64,000 nt of DNA from Toxoplasma gondii ME49 (lineage: Eukaryota > Apicomplexa > Conoidasida > Eucoccidiorida > Sarcocystidae), in NCBI RefSeq assembly GCF_000006565.2, contig NC_031478.1:6100212-6164211 (forward strand), read 5' to 3'. The notes beneath the pieces were generated by a model. The model ran no database searches, was not told where the DNA came from, and saw nothing but the letters and a program-made list of their open reading frames with translations. Of this stretch, positions 12,642 to 25,300 are shown piece after piece. Numbering within the stretch: position 1 is the stretch's first letter; every line of letters begins with the position of its first letter. The position numbers and the translations under genes are program-made.

Positions 12642-15600
12642 TCACTCTTCTTCAGCGCTCGAACTCTTCTTCTTTTTCTTCTTCTCACGAACTTCCTCCT
12701 CAGCGTCTCCGTTCTCAGAGCCCTGCGACAGCCGGCGCTTCCTCTCGCTCTCTTCCTCCTCTGCTTCTCGAGCTTTCTTCTGCAACGCATGCAATTCACA
12801 CAAAATAACACCATGACTCATGCAAATCTACACGCGTGTATAACATATATATATATAAGTATAAATATTTACATATATTTATATATACATACACATATAA
12901 GTGTGATATATATAAATATATATTCATATATATATATATATATATATGTACACAAATGCATATGGGGAATGCTCCATGCAACAAACATGCGGGGGAAAAG
13001 GGATAAACATGGGCGTCTTCTGCACTAGGTAGCAGATACGTCAGCGACTGGATGCTTTGGAAAAACGGCTTTCCTCCCTTCTCGCTTGTTGTTTATGCTG
13101 GGGAACGCAAGTTTCGCCGCTGGAGTCCACGCTTATGTATGTGCAGAGAGACGCCGTCGTACCTTGAGTTTCTTTTCCTTCTTCCTTCGGCGTCGTTCTT
13201 CTTCGTCTTCGTCGACAGGTTCCTCTTTCACTCGAGGCTGCTCTTCCTCCTTCACTGCAGCTTCCGTCGCCTCTCCGTTTTCTGTCTCCTCAGAGCCACA
13301 CAACTTGGGGAGATATCTGAAGACTCACACGCGAGACAAGACGCGAGCAGTGGAGACAGCAGAGCTCGCCGGAGACCGCAAGAAAGACGCAGTCCTTGTG
13401 CGAAACTCAGTGTTCTTTCATCGCTTTAGGCCAGCGACGAGAGAAGCAAAACGAAAAACAACGGCGAATAGAAACGTCACACTCCAGTCTTCTACAAAGG
13501 AAATCTCGCACCACAGACGTCCCTAGTAGTAACAACTCACACCAACTCGGCTCTCTCGCAAACGTATATTCATATCTCTCTATCTATATCTGTATCTATC
13601 TATATACATTGATAGATATTGTATGTATTCGATCTGTAAATGTATAGGGAAATGTATATGAATATGAATATGGGTATGTGTGCAAGTGTGTCAATGAGCA
13701 CTGAGGAGAAAAAACCATTCTTTCTTTCGCACATAGCCTGGATCTCTGAGTTCCTCTCTGTCTCGGCACGCAGGAGAAAGAAACCGACATGCATAAACAT
13801 GTAGTCCCTTGTTTATATGCGAAAGGGGTGTTCCGGCGCGTTTCGTTCATTTCTCGAGTGACGTTTGCACCTCTACTAGCACCATCTCGCGCTTTCCTCA
13901 ACGTCTTTGAGTCAGCGCTTCGCATGCGCGGCGCTGGCCCTCAACGCCTCACCCTTCGCTCTTGAGCCACGAGGCGGGAGTCTTCTCGTTCGGTTTCCCC
14001 TTCTTGTCCAGAAGACCTGCGAGAATCATCTTCTTCTTCTCACTCGCCCGCGGACCGTAGCCCCAGCGCATGTCGTACGTATCTCGGTCCATCAGGACGC
14101 GCTTGACGGTAGACACGACGCCGTGGTCCACAGTTGCGATGACGCTGGAAGTCATCTGCGCGACCCCTGAGAAAGGCGACCGAGAGGAGTCACGAAACAG
14201 CCACACATAAATTCATACATTCATACATACATCCATACATACATACATACATTCATACATACATTCATACATACATACATTCATACATACATTCATACAT
14301 ACATACATACATTCATTCATACATACATACATTCATACATACATACATTCATACATACATACATTCATACATACATTCATACATACATACATTCATACAT
14401 ACATTCATACACTCATACACAAGGGCGTCCACGGCGGCAGAGTCGCGCCGACGAAAGACCTCGCGAGTCTCCTCGCCTCCGGAACCCCCGGGGGACGAGC
14501 AAACTGTGCAGATTCACGAGACTCGCGGTACGTCGCCTGGTGCCAATGAAAGAGTCGCGTTGTTGGAAGAAGGAAACAGACACAAAAAGGAAAAACCGCA
14601 AGACCACTGCGACCTCTCTTCAGTCGCACACACCACGCGGACCTGGCCGCCGACACAGCCACGAAGCTCTCTCCACAAAAACGAAAGAAGCGCAAAGTCA
14701 CCCCCACCGGTTTCCACCTCAAAGACACACAAGACGCAAAAACATCTCGACATCCACATATATATATATATATACATACAACTATATATATTTATATGTA
14801 TTTATGGATGTATATACATATACGTATATATATATATATATGTACGTAAAGTGTGAATGCACGCATGTCTTACCGAGAGCAATGGCCTCGCCCTTGGTGG
14901 TCATGAGGACGACTTCTTGGTGGACTTCGATGCCGCTTTCGAATCGGAGGACTCCAGGAATCATGAGCTTGGCTCCGTAGCAGATGGCGTTGACGCAGCT
15001 GTCTTTGACGACGATTCGGGGGAAGCCAGTGAGGAGGAGTTCGAGCGGGAAGATCGTCCGGCGCAGGTACGTCTCATCGCGCGTACTGTCGTAGACATGC
15101 ATCGCGTCCAACACATCATGCATGGTCACCAGATGGTCGCGCTCGCCCAAGTTTCCACTCCTCACTCGACGCAGTTCTTGCATGTGAGCTCCACACCCAA
15201 GCACCAGGCCCAGGTGGACGCAGAGCGTCCGAATGTACGTCCCGGCTTCGCACTTCGCCCAGAACACAGCCATGTGGCGCTGTTCGTCGTAGTCCAGCAG
15301 CCGCGACGCGTAAATCGTTCTGGAAACGAAGCAGAGCCGTCGCCAGTCGACAATGGACAAACTCGCAACCGTCGTACACGAAACGTCCGAGACACGAACG
15401 TCTCGTGACATGTAAACCATGTGTGGCCATGCGCCTTACACGAGGTCACAAAGACATGCTCTACCAATACAGAGTTTAACCATTTAAATTTATAAATATA
15501 TCTATATATATGTCTGTGTAGGTATATGTAGGTATATGTCTATGTAGGTATATGTAGGTCTATGTCTATGTAGAGGTCGATTGATATGATAAACAGTGGG

Positions 15601-18186
15601 GCCATCAATGCAGATGAGTGACATCTGTTCATCTACTGTGTATGCATTTATTTATTGATGCACATGGTTACAACCGCTGCAGTTCGACGGTGAATGGACA
15701 GGAGGTACGAGAGATGATGAGGAAAGAGTACAGACAGCGCGAAAGGTGAAGAGACGCAAGTCCTTCCGCTTCTGCTCTTTCTTCGCTGCGTCTCCACATG
15801 GTGCAGATGAAGTTCTCTTTTGCCACCCTTCGTTTAGCACCGGGAATGACGGTGGGAGTTCGAGTTGCATGCGACTTCAAGCAAAAGACGAAAGCGAACA
15901 CTCACCGAATGCGCAGCTGTCTCTTGACGGCGGCGACAACTGGGGGTCTCTGAAACAACGCTCCCGTGAGCGTTTCGAGCGCCTGAGAAAGTGCGAAAAA
16001 AGGAAAAACGATCCTCGCAAAGATGAGCAGGACGCATGCGAAAGATCCAGCTCCTTTCGCCACTTGAAAACTTGAGTGACAGCGCCTTCCAGCGACGTCT
16101 AAAATTCGTATTTAGCGTTTAGACCCTCTGAAGCGACACGGACTACAGTAACATCGACAATTCCAAATTAGAGAAGACTTTATCGCATCAAAGCAAAGCT
16201 TCACGCAGGACCGGCGGCCCTGAAACTGCTGGCGTTCTCCAGTGCTAGAGATGTAACGGCTACGGTCGAAACGCCTCGTCTTACGCGAGCAACCTTCGCC
16301 TTGCTCTCCGGCTTCGCATGAAATCGAATAATGCAGACGTATTCCTTTCCTGCAGACTGCTGAGACTTGACCAGGCGCGTGGCTCTGAAAAAAAATTGAA
16401 GAAAAACAACTCCACCGTTCCGACACTTTGAAACGCTGTTCACAGCTAGGGAGTCTGCGAGCCTCAAAAGCGACAGGAGCGCCTACCTGCAGAGAAAATC
16501 GGGACTACCTTCCCACCGCGTCCAAACACAGATCCGCCGCTTCCATACATACATACATACATACATATATATATATATATTTATATGTACATACATATAT
16601 ATATATATATATATTTATATATACATGCATATATATATATATATATTTATATATACATGCATATATATTTATATATATATTTATATATATATATATATAT
16701 ATGAGCCAAATAAATGGCCACATCTCATACGCAAGTTTCGATAGCTATGCCCGACACAGACATCCACTTCTACATTTATTTATACATGTATAAACACATA
16801 TAACTACACATATACTATACATATATTTATATATATATATATATGGCTGTACATAGAGATGTGCATGGTCGATATAAATCCTATTTCAAAGTGTAGATGT
16901 TTGCACAGATACAGATATGTGTGTCTGGGGAGCTCGACCTGTTGATGCAGACGAGAAGACAGCCGGTGACTTTGGGATCGAGTGTGCCGCTGTGACCCGT
17001 TTTCTCGACGCGGAGAATCTTTTTTAGCCAAGCAACAACTTCATGGCTCGACGGATTCGCAGGCTTGTCCAGATTCATCGCCCCGTAGTTGATGTATTGC
17101 TGCAGAGGGCGGCAGAGCGGCGAGCATCCGTGAGGCAGCGGCGTATAGTGGCCGGTCCTCACGTTCAGGCGGTCGTAGTGCTGCGGGGACAGCAACAGCA
17201 ACCGAGAAGACAATGGAGAAGAAAAACCAGCAGAAGGACGCGGAGGGGGAAATAAGAAATTGGGGAAAAGGTAAGAAAGCGAAGTAGAGAAAGAGAAAAA
17301 GAGACGAGAGACCGCGACGACAAAGCAGAGAGAGACCGGCGAAGGAGAAGAACAGAGAGCGGTGAACAGAGGGAGGGGGGAGCGAAAAGCAAGACAAACT
17401 GAGAGGAAATGGAAGAGAGAAATCGAGGTCGAATTTGCAACAAACTCGACAAGTAACAGTCCATAAGAAAAAGGCTCGGGAAAGAGGAGAAAGAGAGAAC
17501 GGAGAGGAGAAAAGAAAAAAGAAAAGATGGAGAGAGACAAGGAGATTTCAAGATAAAGGGAGACATGGAGAAAAGAATGAAGACCGTGCATGCAATGGCT
17601 TTGACAAGAGTGGAGGAAGACCGGGAGGAGAGGGAGGAAGAGGACAACAGAGAACAACAGAGAAGCTCAGCAGTTGCGAGCTGCAGAGACAGAAAGAGGA
17701 CAGGAGGGAGACCGCGCATCTTCAGGCGACAGAAACGTGGTTGAGAAGGGGAAAGAAGGAAGAAGGAGAAAAGAGAAAAGACAGCGGAACGAATACCCAA
17801 GACAATCGCCAAGAAAGGAAGGAAAGGCTGCTTTTCCCCCATGCTAGAAATGGCGTCTTTAACATAGATTTCTCGACGCTGAAACTGTGTTCAGCGTGCC
17901 ACCGGATGCATCTGTGGTGACAGAGTTGACGAAGAAAGGAGAGGCCGAGGAAGACGACAGAAAAACTGACACGGCGGAGAGAGGACGAGATTCACTCCGA
18001 TATTTCTTTCCACCGAAGGTTTACAGTTTGAGTTCTTACTTTAAGGAGCAGAGGCCATTTACTCGTATCAATGGGGGGAGAGGAGCTGTTGGGCTCAATG
18101 GCGTAGTTGTCTGTTTTCTTCTTTTTCTTCCCTCCCTCGGTGCCTGCTGAGGCCACCAGACCGGGGTCGCTGGTCGCCTCCTTCAT
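12642..18186 (-). CDS. CBF5: Dyskerin / CBF5 H/ACA snoRNP pseudouridine synthase
   Basis: This is the catalytic subunit of H/ACA snoRNPs. It converts uridine to pseudouridine in rRNA at sites chosen by guide RNAs, mainly in the nucleolus. Eight exons: 18186-18040, 17180-16939, 16384-16285, 15982-15906, 15319-14874, 14166-13953, 13316-13163 and 12779-12642, totalling 505 residues (human 514). The start is the ATG at 18186 in a GCC-ATG context. The DKC-like N-terminus ends [11 protein letters not shown]. The TruB domain has [16 protein letters not shown] and [11 protein letters not shown], whose Asp, at about residue 117, is the catalytic nucleophile. The TruB core continues with [14 protein letters not shown] and [15 protein letters not shown]. 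The PUA domain has [19 protein letters not shown], followed by [10 protein letters not shown] and MDRDTY. Exons 7-8 give the acidic and Lys-rich tail, with [14 protein letters not shown] at the end. Exon 6 reads into a TGA at once unless spliced at GG|GTGAGG; the tail exons rejoin in phase. A pentalysine near the N-terminus may be part of a nuclear signal. Confidence 0.96.
14211..14418. repeat. CATA/CATT tetranucleotide array in dyskerin intron 5
   Basis: About 208 bases of CATACATACATT-type units begin only 45 bases from the start of exon 6. On the transcribed strand the array reads TATG/AATG and lies just upstream of the exon 6 acceptor, which follows a short CTTTCTCAG tract. Confidence 0.95.
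16550..16852. repeat. TA/TATACATGCA microsatellites in dyskerin intron 2
   Basis: ATACATACATACATACATAT at the start is followed by three TATATTTATATATACATGCA-like blocks up to about 16702, and a smaller TA run lies at about 16820-16845. All lie between dyskerin exons 2 and 3. Confidence 0.9.
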
Positions 18187-21100
18187 GGCGGATACACGAG
18201 ACGAGCGAGCGGAAGACGGAGAGGCAGACGCAGAGGGTGCCGGCTTGTGCTTTCGACTTTGGAGAGAAAGTCGAGAACTTTGTGTAAAAACGCAGAGAAA
18301 GAGGCAAGCGAAACAAGACCTTCAGGGAGAAAGAACTGTGCGACAGCGGAAAGGAACAGCGCGGGGAGTTCCCCGAGAGATGGTCGCGGGGTCAAACGGA
18401 TTTCTTCACGTGTCTGTACACCGCGCCTTCGTCACTTTCAGACGAAGCGGAAAAAACGGGGACTTTGGGGAATTTGCGCGACAGACAAGGTTTCCGAAGA
18501 AGTCGACGAAAAGCCCCGAGAAAAAGGACGCATCAAAAGAGTAGGAGGGCGGGGACAATCGACGGAGGCGGAGACGCTTTTCATGAGGAGACACGGGGAG
18601 AACGAGAGAAATTCACGACAGCAAAAAAGCGGAGACAACGCGGAAGAAGCGGCAACAAAGCAATTTCGTCGCAGCGAAAACGATGACAAAAGAGCGTCGC
18701 GAAAAGCACGATTCTCGAGAGGACGGAACCCCCGCAAAAGGCGTCCAGGTTGTCTGCCGAACTCTGTTCCTGGCCTGAAAGGAAGGCTAGATCGCGAGGC
18801 CCAACGCGCAGGCAAATACATTAGAAAAGTTCTCGGTAGAAAGCCCCGAGAGAAAACCTGCGACTGATGATGACAAGGACGGCAGAGCACGGAAAAGCCA
18901 GCGCTGTGTGGGGCTTGTCTCTCCTCTCTGCGAAGCCTGGGCACACCACCGGCTGGAACGCGAATGCGCGAAAAATAGCGGTTTTTGCGGGAAGTTGCCC
19001 AGTCGGAACTTCCGGTTGCTTGCGGGATCGACCGAGTCTGAGTTTTACAGCTCCTTTCCTGGACTTCTTCGGCGTCTCCTCGACAGAAAACTACTCCTTC
19101 TCTGTCGACGAAGGCCGTAAACACGCTCTTGGCGCGCAACTGACCTCACCGCTGCTCTCCCCGGTCGCTCCGAAAACCTTGCGAATCTGTTCCTTCCGGA
19201 CTGCGGGGATTTTCGCTCAGTCGTTTGTTCAGTGCGAGTCGCGAAGTTACTTGCACAGTTCACGCGTTTCCCAGGAACTCTTCCCGGGAGCTTGCGACCA
19301 CTCGAAAATCCCGGAAGCCCGGTGGACTGCTCTCGCCGCTCATCGTGACACACTTCAACAAGGCATGCGAGTTGCTGAAAAAGAGTTTAACGGGTTTTCC
19401 CGTTGTTCTTTCGCGGGTCGTGTGGAGGAAAGAAAGGGAGCGGAACGCAGAACTCGTCTCCAGGGCGAACAAGTTTGGCCGTGCAGAGGGGTAAACCAGA
19501 GGTACGAAGAAGCTGTGGCATGTTTGGGGGATATCCGTTCCAGTGCTGTGTGGTGCGTTTCTCGAGGAAACGATGCGCAGTGATAAGTTCAAATGAACAC
19601 GAGCCAGCTGTTGTAGAGTTCCTTGTCTTGAAAGAAATCACATTTTCTAGGCGAGTCGTAGGTAACCAGCGAGACGCGCTCGAGGTGCACTGTTCGCACC
19701 ACGATCTTCGTGTAGTTCGATGCCTTGTCCCTCTATATCAGTATAGAGAAAGCGGCACAAAGAAGTTAGTTGCAACTCCGTACAAGGCAGACAGGAAGGA
19801 CACGCCGATCCGATCTCGACCGTGTATTTTAACTGCGTCAGTTTGGGGAGACAGTGCCTTTCTTGCTTTCGCGGTTCGTGTGTCGGCCGCCGAGCAGGTG
19901 AGCGCGAGTGTGACAAAGCAAACCGAGAACGTCAACCTGTTGGAAAGGGAGATGTTTTGCTTCGGTCCTGACTTCGCACAAACACAGTTAATCCGACGAA
20001 TGGCTTTCTCACGCGTCGTTCCTCAGTGCCCTTTTTCACCCCCCTTTGCGAACCTAGACTCCCGTAACTTTGGCCTGTCGTGGTAAGGGATGCAGTTGCA
20101 AAAGAGAGAGATATTCTGCAGAGATCACGATGATTACAGTCCGCATGACCGGGCGACTGAACCGAGCCCCAGAATCGTAGAATGTCTTGCAAGGACCAAG
20201 TCCTGTAGTTGAACACCGGTTTCATTGAACGGTTTCTTCTGCCACCTTCACCCAGTTCTCGAGAAGGAGCAACGCTGGCACTCAGGTAACTAGGTCCGAC
20301 ATTTCTCTGGTGCGCCTGTCTCCGAGAGAGTCAGGACTTTTGTGTGGCGGAAAGTCGCTTCGCCAAGAGACCGCGCGCCTCCCTTTTGCGACGAAGTTCC
20401 CCCCGCAACTGTGTGCAGAGAACCCAGAAAACTGACTTGAGATCGTGGTGTTTTTGCCCTTAATGGGATGTAGAGATGCAGCGATGCCTGTGTTACACAG
20501 TAGCCCGTTCCGAGGACCTCGCCGCCTTTTTTTTGCCGAGGGTCTGCCGAACTCCATCGCGCTCAGTGACAACGCAAGGCTAGGGGACTGCCATCAAATC
20601 GTAACCTCTGCTTTTCTTTGACGAGATAACGTCCCGGCAGCCCTTCCGAACCCCTCAACACGAAAATCGCACCTCAGCGTAGGCAACTGCTCGCGTCGAA
20701 TGCGTCAATCTGGCGTTCAACCTTCAGTGAGTGACGTATCAGAGAAATGGGCATGGATTTCGCGCCTCTAGGATACTGAGGCGATTGCACACCGTTTTCG
20801 CGCCCTCTGGGGGAAGCGCTCAAAACGGAAGAGCTCCTCTCCACAAGTCGCCGAGTCTGAATGGACCGTCTCGTCGCGAGTCTGAAGGCGGGTGTTTCCG
20901 CTAGCTGGCCGCGGGAAATGGGCCGAGCATAGCACGGCGCAGTTCCCGGCTTGGCAGGCTTTCTCGCTCTGCGCGTTGTTTGCGGATGGTTCATTCGGGA
21001 ACCCCCTCGGCGCCTCAGTAGAGATTTTCCCTCCTTTCGGGTACTCGTTCATCTCCAGGTTGCCTCCCTTTCAAAGGTTCCACGTTGCTTCACTCCCCAC

Positions 21101-21189
21101 GCGCAGAGAAGTTACTTCCCCGCGAGGCGCGACAGCCAGGTAGTCACCCGCGAGCATCGAACCGTTTCCTGCAAGACCTCTCGACCAAC
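18187..21189. other. Divergent intergenic region (dyskerin / small gene promoters)
   Basis: About 3 kb separate the dyskerin start from the plus-strand gene at 21190. It has no microsatellites, is rich in CpG, and probably contains both promoters and 5' UTRs. Three fairly long plus-strand ORFs (18247-18867, 18867-19583, 19403-20086) were inspected. They show no recognisable domain, overlap in different frames, and their Arg/Ser-rich content is typical of chance ORFs in GC-rich DNA. I leave them unannotated as genes. Confidence 0.6.
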
Positions 21190-22317
21190 ATGGCGAGTCT
21201 CCTCCAGAGTCTTCACCGCCTCACCTTCTGGCTCGTCGGTAGGCTTTTGCCGGGGAAAACGGGGCTTTTGTGGCGGGGAAGGAGTGGAAAATCCCGGGCG
21301 CCGCCGCCGTCGCTTCGAGTGCCGCTCTTTTTTTCTCGACAGCACACCGGAACACACACGCAAGGGGCGTCGCCGTCTGGTGGCGGTTCTTCTGACCCTG
21401 GAAAAAACCGCGCCTCGCCTCAGTCTTTTACTTCTTCCTCACTCCGACAGAGGGAGGAATTCCGGAGGAGAAAAGAATGACGGTCGCGCGTGCTTAACCA
21501 GTTGTTGTTTGCGGTCAGCCTGCGTGGTCCCGCGAGTTGCCGGGAGTGGCCGCGAGTCAAGAAAAAGCTGGAAAAAGGCGCTGCGTCTGTGTGCGCGGGG
21601 GGAAGTACTTTTTTCGCGATGTTTAAAGTAGACTTTGCGCCGGATCGGAAGCTCATCACACTTCACTGCGTGCCCTTTTTGTCACTTTGCTCTTTTCAGG
21701 AGGAACGGACACGACACCACCCCCGGTTCCTGTGCCTGCCAAGTTCCAACCTCTCCTGGGAGAGGTTCTCGTGTTCCTGAACTTGCGTAAGTGAATCTGC
21801 CGTTGAGCTCGGACAACAACAGAGACGGATTAAGAACCCAGCTGAGTTGAAAAACGGAGTGTCGCTGTTGGCCCCATACAGCTGTCGCAAGGCGCTCAAA
21901 CACTGGCGTCAAAGGAAAGCGCGTATTTGTTTAGGTTTCCCGTTCTTCGCAGAGACTGTGGCGTGGGTCACCGGGGACTCGTGTATCCTCGGGAAGGCGG
22001 AATTTTCTTTGTCCGGCTCGTGCGTATCTGCGCGTTCGTCACTGCTGAAACCTCTACACCGTGAAAGTGAAAGTATTCCTCCCCAGCTCGTGCGTATTTT
22101 GTATTTTCGCGCAGGCGGCACTGTGCCAAGCGACTGGACCCGCGAGCAGATCATGAGCTACGTGGACAGTTCAGTTACAGACAAGGAACTCCAGGCGCAT
22201 GCAATCAAGTTTCTGAAGGAAACTGGCAGACTCCGTGCGGATGCGAAGTTCACGACGACGAAGACGGTGTCAACGGATGTCGGGGCAGCTACGGGAGACT
22301 TCGAGAGCGGCATGTAG
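21190..22317 (+). CDS. Small uncharacterised three-exon protein
   Basis: I do not recognise this protein. Exons 21190-21238, 21700-21786 and 22115-22317 join in phase (G|GA, C|GC) to 112 residues. The ATG context AACATGG is good, the donors are GGTAGG and CGTAAGTG, and acceptors are TTTTCAG and CGCGCAG. The N-terminus MASLLQSLHRLTFWLVG is hydrophobic and basic without acidic residues, which could be a mitochondrial presequence or a short membrane anchor. A Pro-rich stretch (TPPPVPVP) and a second hydrophobic patch (LLGEVLVFLNL) follow. The C-terminal half is polar and probably helical, with DWTREQIMSYVDSSVTD and ELQAHAIKFLKETGRL. It is transcribed divergently from dyskerin. The last exon could also be spliced at AT|GTAGGT just before the stop, so the C-terminus is less certain. 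Function and conservation must come from homology search. Confidence 0.6.
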
Positions 22318-25300
22318 GTTGCACTCAACCTGAGCGCCAGACTGTGCAGGTTAGGTACGCCTCGTTTCCTCCAAAGGAATTTCGACGGAGTTCGGACACG
22401 AGAGTGCAGGCGCCTTTCCTCCTCCCCAACTCCCGATCGATGCTGGAGTTGAGGTTAGTTTGAGTCCCCGTTCACGGCGGGCGGGGGAACCGTTGGGGAG
22501 CATTGGTCTGAAGCACGGTCATGTCGCGAAGGAAGAAGGTTTTCGTTAGTAGCCTCACTTTCGTTTTAGAGGAGAGATTCTCAGCGCGTGCTGTCGCGAA
22601 TAGGGAAAGGTGTAACATGTGAACACAGGTATTTTCCGTTGGCTGGTGCTTGCTCAGCTCCGGCTGGCAGGACAGGCCTCATGGTATGAAAACTCGAGAA
22701 CGAATTGACTTCTCAGTTTAAAACAGGTTTTATTCAACAAGGAGAAGTCTGTCGAACTGCAGGCAGATCGCTTCCACGAAAGCAACGGTGTGAACGGTTG
22801 TAGCTTCTACGAAAACACGGTCACCGGGTGTCTGCAGGCAGACACCAACGTCTGTCGCGACATCGCCCCAAAAAACGCGGGGAGTTCAAGTCCTGTAGAG
22901 GTCACAATTACACATAAACGCGGCGCCTCTGCACCAGCATCGGTTAGACTTCTTTTTAACCTCCTTAGGGTTACAAAGACTGTACCTAGTTTACACAACA
23001 CAGGCTGCAGGAAAGATTTCACTGGAACGTGAGATACTCACCCATTTAGGCTCGTTAGTGTGGAATAGCACAGCTTATAGTAATCGAGAAGAGGGTATCA
23101 GGTGCCATTGGATGAATCCTCATGCATGTGGCTTTTGCTCCGAGGTTAGAAGGAAACTGCAAGCACGATTTCAATCCCTGCAAGGTCAGAAAACCACGAA
23201 GTTTTTTATGACTGCTAAACACAGCATCCCGCTGGGCGGCTTAAGACAGTGATCCTTAGAACTTGCTGAGTTCTTGTACGATAAGTATATCAGAGCGTTA
23301 CCAGCTACGGTGTGTAGCATTTCGTGAGCTCCTTGACTTGCAGTGTCTATCTGTATCGGTCCTGATTTTCACTTGCTGCCTATCTAGAAGATCCAGATTG
23401 AAGAAAAGTCGAGAGTCTCTTGTTCTGCGCAACTGGTGCAAACCTGCAGTATTCAACAGCAGCAGGGCCGCCACAAGAAATCCAGTTTTTGATGGTCGTC
23501 CCGGATAGAGTTCTCTCTATCGAGTAACACAACTGGGATCGCTGCAAAAAGAATTCGTGGAGAACACCCGTAACTCGGTCCTTTTCGTCGAAAAAACGAA
23601 CTGTGTTTTCTGACTCTACACACCAAGGGACATGCACTGTTCGGACCCTGCAAACTGGACGCGTGTGTCACCGACTAAGAAGAAGCTACATGCAGCGAGT
23701 TGTTGAGTGCGTTCACGTCTCCATAGAGTCCTGCAGAGCAGCAGGGAAGAGAGGAAAACACAGCACAGGTCTGCTGAAAGCCATCGACCTGGCAAGCGCT
23801 TGAGCAGTTTAGATATTTTCGGACGCTTCGAGCGGTTTCGAGCAAGACGTGGTGATAAAACATGCGATCCCTCTAATTACGAAAAGGCTTCTCGCCCTCT
23901 GTGCTGCGTAATCCGCTGAGATGCAGAAAACAACTAGAAGGGCGCCTGGTTCCTCCTTGAAACTCCAGTGAAATATGAAGAAAGCCGCAAACACCACGGA
24001 TGTCCTGTTAGGTCGTCCGGGAGACGCCAGAAGTCTCGCCCGAACACACGCACAGAAGCTGCGTGCGATGCCGTGGAAAAATCTCACTTGCGTTTCCCCC
24101 TTGTGTTTTCATCTGCGCCGTTAGGAAAAAGTGCGTTTTCTTGACTGCGAATACTTGCTGTGTGTGGCATCACCTCGCTGCGAACATACTGCGAACATAC
24201 AAGCGGCTACTCCGTTCCTCAGTCGACGTCGAGAACGACAGGATTCGCACAGAGTTGTTCGCGGTCTCCTTTTGAGCGCGAAAGGGCGGTACGTCAATCG
24301 GTTCAAACTCGGATGCATTCATAATCATAATACATATGTCTATACATCGCAAAAAAGTGTACACCATTTTCCCGGTTCTCTAAAAGGTGGTGTTTTCTAC
24401 TACGTGTGCGTTGTATGGTCCACTACAAATATGCCTCTATGAAGTGCAATAAATTGGCTTCGATCCCCCCTTCGAAGATCTGCAGCAAATCCGCATTTCG
24501 CGTTCAGGGAATGCTGCCAACCTGGGCTCGGCGCGGCTCTTGGATTCCCTGTCGCTGTCGGGACGCCCTGCCTTCCAGAGGACTTTCGCCACTCCAGGAC
24601 TTCCTGAACAGCGCCTCTCTGAGTGCTGCTTCATCGACCCTTAGTTGCGAAGAGAGCTCTTCGTGGAGACCGAACTCCTGTCGGCGACGCCGTACTCACG
24701 TTTCTAGTCTTTGCAGGACACTCGAAGAATGGAGGGCTCTGCATGCTGTTTGCCTGTTTCCACTTTGAATCAAGCAGACCTTTGTCTGCAGCTGGCACCA
24801 TTGCATTCAGGAGCACACTGGTCAATTCGCAGACTTTGTCGTTCACAGCAGTGGAACTCACAAGGACAAACCGCCGACCGCGAAGACACAGTCGAGAAAA
24901 GGTCGTGTGAGTCGGCGCGGAGACTTGTCGCATGCACGGCGGCGGGCTGGCGGTTCCGAGAGAGCGCCGGCAGACACAGTGACACGGTGACTTGCAGAGC
25001 TGTGCCTTTGGCTTGTCACTGAAGAACGAGAGTCCTTTAGAAGTTGGGGAAAACACAGGAAATCTAACGACTGGCCTCGCGAACTGTGCAGATAGCGACA
25101 CAGGCCTCAGCGTTCCCTGCCCGCATGCACATGACACGGAGGGCGGCGCGCGTCACTCCTGTGTTAAAATAGGTCTTTTGCGGCCTGAAAATCATCGTGA
25201 CCTACCCGCTCTGAACACATTTGAGGCATTTTTTGACACTTTACATCTTGGGATATTTGCAACTGTGCGAAGCAGAGAGGTAGCCGCTGTGTCATCAAGA

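Noticed and set aside
13949..13953. TGA at 13949-13951 as the true end of dyskerin
   Set aside because: A good donor overlaps it, and two downstream exons restore the expected acidic/Lys-rich tail in phase, giving 505 residues, close to the family length.
14211..14418. CRISPR-like array
   Set aside because: It is a simple tetranucleotide array without spacers, in an intron of a eukaryotic gene.
14167..14873. Box H/ACA or C/D snoRNA hosted in a dyskerin intron
   Set aside because: Dyskerin introns host snoRNAs in some animals, but I found no convincing box pair or hairpin here; most of the intron is microsatellite.
24285..24315. tRNA gene suggested by a GGTTCAAACTC word
   Set aside because: No pairing acceptor, D or anticodon stems could be drawn around it.
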